Source: DASPWW01 sp963803425
GTDB taxonomy: Bacteria; Actinomycetota; Thermoleophilia; Solirubrobacterales; 70-9
Assembly (NCBI GenBank): GCA_963803425.1
Contig: CAWDMA010000001.1
Span: 806,001-870,000, forward strand
Length of the DNA: 64,000 nucleotides
Direction of reading: 5' to 3'
Shown here piece after piece: positions 61,846-64,000 of the stretch (positions within the stretch are counted from its first letter, which is position 1; each line of letters begins with the position of its first letter). The position numbers and the translations under genes were made by a program. The notes below the pieces were generated by a model. The model ran no database searches. It saw only the letters and a list, made by a program, of their open reading frames with translations, and was not told the origin of the DNA.

Positions 61846-64000
61846 ATGGCGGGTGGGCGCCGCTGCGCACTCGCCTTCGCGGCGGTGCTCGCGGTCGCCG
61901 TGCTCGCGGCGATCGGTCCGGTCCGGATCGGAGCACCGACCTCCGCCGGCGCCGCCGAGGCAAGCGCCCGGCCGGGTCACCTGCTCAAGGTGCTCTCGCC
62001 GGGGAACGAGTCCATGATCCGGAACCGGGTGCGCGTCCGGCTGCGGCTGAAGGGCGGTGCGACCCTGCGCAGCGCCCGCCTCAACGGCCGCAACGTGAAG
62101 GGCTATTTCAAAGCCCGCCCCGGAGGCCGCGCCGTCGCGACGCTTCGCAAGGGCAGGCTCGGCAAGGCACTGAAGCGGGGGCCGAACTTCCTCCGGTTCG
62201 CGGCCGTCAGCGGCGATCGGACGGACTACAAGACGCTCTCGCTGACCAGGGCGAGGAAGTCGAGGTCGCTGGTCCGCCACTTCCGGCTCCGCCACAGCCC
62301 CGGCAAGCCCGCCCGCGTCGTGCTCCAGCCCAGCAGGCTGCACACGAAGATCCGCGCCAAGCTCAACAACCAGAACGTCTCGAGGCTGTTCAGGGACGCG
62401 AAGGCGCTCCGCCACAAGGTCACGCTCGGGGCGAGCGAAGGCGTCAAGCACGGGCGCAACCACCTACGGATCCTCGTCGTCCACCCGTCCGGCCAGTTTC
62501 GCCGGCTGCGCTCGCGCTTCTACGTCCCGCGCCGGGTGTCGATCGCGGGAGCCGGCCGGGATCACGCGTTCCCGGCCGGCGGGCTTCCCGTGCGCCTGAA
62601 CGGGACGAAGTCGGTGAAGGGGCGGACCCGCTCCGGGAGGCCGAAGCGCGGGAAGCTGCGGTACCGGTGGAGCATCGCCACCAAGCCGGGGCGCAGCGAT
62701 CCGGAGCTGCTCGGGCGCAGCACGCGACGGCCGCGGCTGCGCACCGACGTCCCCGGCACCTACAAGGTGAAGCTCCACACCAGCCAGGCGCCGAGCGGGA
62801 AGGCGTCCGCGGCGGCCACCGGCGGGTCGACGACCTCCACCGACGTCTCCACCGTGACCGCGATGCCGCAGCCGTACGTCCGCTACAACGCGTTCGCGAC
62901 CTCCCGCGGCAAGCCCGGGATCAGCATCGAGCAGACCCGCGACTGCGCCACCGGTCCCGACAGCGCCGGCCCGCCGTGCTTCTACCCCAACCCCGGGGAC
63001 GAGAACGACCTGCAGGTTGTCGTGATCGACAGCGACACCCTCACCCCGCCATCGAGCGGCGGCACCTACTCCGGCCCCGTGAACACGTCCTACGAGACGG
63101 ACAACCTGGCCGGCTTCGCCGACCAGATGGAGGACCTGGTCCTCCCGGGCGGCGGGGGGTGCTCGCAGCTGTTCGACGACTCCTACCTCGTCCTGCTCTC
63201 GCTCCGGGCGGGGAAGATCTCCGACACGACCGACTGGGAGAACGCGATGGAGGTCTTCAACCAGGTCCCGGGAGGCGGCGACTGCACCACTCCCGACGAC
63301 GCCAAGGTGCCGCCGGGGCCGTTCGGGCAGATCGCAGTCCCGGGGATGCTGCAGGGCAGGGCGTGGACCAACTTCGGCCGCACCCTGGACTCGGATCCCA
63401 CCCATAGGCGCGGGAACGTCGTCGGGTACCTGTCCTCCACCGCGGACGATCCCTCCGAGGCCCCCGACGCCACGAGCACCTCGACCCCCAACCCCGGCAA
63501 CGGCGGCTACAGCTACACCTTCAGCTTCCCGGACGTGTTCGCGTTCGACACGCGCGACACCTCGACCGGGTCCGCCCGGTTCACGCTCGGCGACGACAGC
63601 GTCCCGGTTGCCCCGCCGGGGGTCGACAACGGCCTCGCCGTGTTCAGCTTCGACCCGGTGCACGTCGGCGGCACCCTGCATCGCGAGGCGGTGATCCGCA
63701 ACACCGGCCTCGACGCGGGCAACGGCCTCGACTGGGCCGCTCTCAACGACGTGCTCGCCTCCCTGATCGACCGCGACCTCGGCGTCGGGATCACCTCGGT
63801 CGGGCAGATCGGGGGATACCCGAACGAGCCGAAGAGCGGCGCGTTCCTCGGCGTGCTGCAGAAGATCAATGCACTCGGGGCGAACGCGGACACCTTCGCC
63901 CGCTCGGTGAACTCCAACCAGCCCTACTCGATGCTGTCCGCCGACCCGCTCGAGCGCCAGGCGTACGAGTCCAGCGGCGTGATGGCGGTGCCCGCCACCG
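61846..64000 (+). CDS. Large secreted protein, 3' end outside the window
   Basis: An open frame with no stop to the end of the window (over 718 residues). ATG 61846 has GGGAG 5 nt upstream; GTG 61801 also opens the frame. A signal peptide (RRCALAFAAVLAVAVLAAIG) is followed by an Arg/Lys-rich beta region (SPGNESMIRNRVRVRLRLKGGATLRSARLNGRNVKG, in parts) that resembles Ig- or PKD-like wall modules: AGAGRDHAFPAGGLPVRLNG, RYRWSIATKPG, VPGTYKVKLHT. From about residue 345 there is a second domain (RYNAFATSRGKPGISIEQTRDCATG...) with paired Cys. It is probably a cell-surface or extracellular protein; no enzyme motif was recognised. It follows clpC by 96 bp. Confidence 0.7.
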   Translation, partial: MAGGRRCALAFAAVLAVAVLAAIGPVRIGAPTSAGAAEASARPGHLLKVLSPGNESMIRNRVRVRLRLKGGATLRSARLNGRNVKGYFKARPGGRAVATLRKGRLGKALKRGPNFLRFAAVSGDRTDYKTLSLTRARKSRSLVRHFRLRHSPGKPARVVLQPSRLHTKIRAKLNNQNVSRLFRDAKALRHKVTLGASEGVKHGRNHLRILVVHPSGQFRRLRSRFYVPRRVSIAGAGRDHAFPAGGLPVRLNGTKSVKGRTRSGRPKRGKLRYRWSIATKPGRSDPELLGRSTRRPRLRTDVPGTYKVKLHTSQAPSGKASAAATGGSTTSTDVSTVTAMPQPYVRYNAFATSRGKPGISIEQTRDCATGPDSAGPPCFYPNPGDENDLQVVVIDSDTLTPPSSGGTYSGPVNTSYETDNLAGFADQMEDLVLPGGGGCSQLFDDSYLVLLSLRAGKISDTTDWENAMEVFNQVPGGGDCTTPDDAKVPPGPFGQIAVPGMLQGRAWTNFGRTLDSDPTHRRGNVVGYLSSTADDPSEAPDATSTSTPNPGNGGYSYTFSFPDVFAFDTRDTSTGSARFTLGDDSVPVAPPGVDNGLAVFSFDPVHVGGTLHREAVIRNTGLDAGNGLDWAALNDVLASLIDRDLGVGITSVGQIGGYPNEPKSGAFLGVLQKINALGANADTFARSVNSNQPYSMLSADPLERQAYESSGVMAVPAT

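Overview
This 64 kb window is uniformly GC-rich (about 70 %) actinobacterial chromosome. The gene order tilS-hpt-ftsH-folP-folB-folK-coaX-dus-greA-lysS-clpC, the lysine-rich secreted-protein modules, the choice-of-anchor L protein and the many class III cyclases suggest Thermoleophilia, probably Solirubrobacterales. This placement rests on family recognition, not on a search. No rRNA, tRNA, CRISPR array, insertion sequence or prophage was seen. The window opens inside a NlpC/P60-like gene and closes inside a large secreted-protein gene.

Layout. 1-7.3 kb: cell-wall hydrolase end, F420-type nitroreductase-like protein, a frame-broken acetyl-CoA hydrolase gene, an acyl-CoA desaturase, a GGDEF-EAL protein (one frameshift) and two small genes. 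7.3-12 kb: an ATP-grasp protein divergent from a NYN-domain gene, then a methylthioadenosine salvage operon (phosphorylase, DMT transporter, deaminase). 12-18.3 kb: an accessory island with a SARP/BTAD-type ATPase regulator, flanked by a choice-of-anchor L protein and a collagen-like secreted protein. Each of those two has the same tandem operator upstream, and pseudogene debris lies between. 18.3-35.8 kb: M32 peptidase, AI-2E exporter family protein, ABC-2 transporter, a second GGDEF/degenerate-EAL protein, a wax-ester synthase/DGAT, a giant zinc-ribbon/cyclase/AAA/TPR protein, a lipoprotein, aldo/keto reductase, Ca2+/H+ exchanger, cupin and small proteins. 35.9-41.3 kb: a fatty-acid beta-oxidation block ending in a class III sirtuin. 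41.3-48.9 kb: a three-domain peptidoglycan hydrolase, small helical proteins, a nucleoside phosphorylase, an acyltransferase, an SCP2 protein and an adenylate cyclase. 49-61.7 kb: the conserved housekeeping run tilS to clpC.

How the genes work together. Lipid metabolism recurs: desaturase, WS/DGAT, PlsC, SCP2 protein and beta-oxidation. c-di-GMP and cAMP signalling genes are numerous. The hypoxanthine expected from the methylthioadenosine operon could be salvaged by the Hpt encoded at 50.3 kb. The folate, pantothenate and tRNA-modification genes overlap by 1-4 nt and are probably translationally coupled.

Two general observations. First, at least 17 start codons lie exactly 6-8 nt downstream of a TANNNT hexamer. 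This implies widespread leaderless transcription, and several of these -10 boxes reuse the TAG stop codon of the preceding gene. Second, frameshifts are clustered in three loci (acetyl-CoA hydrolase, GGDEF-EAL, lysS) while neighbouring long genes are intact. Local assembly error is the likeliest cause, because lysS is normally essential.
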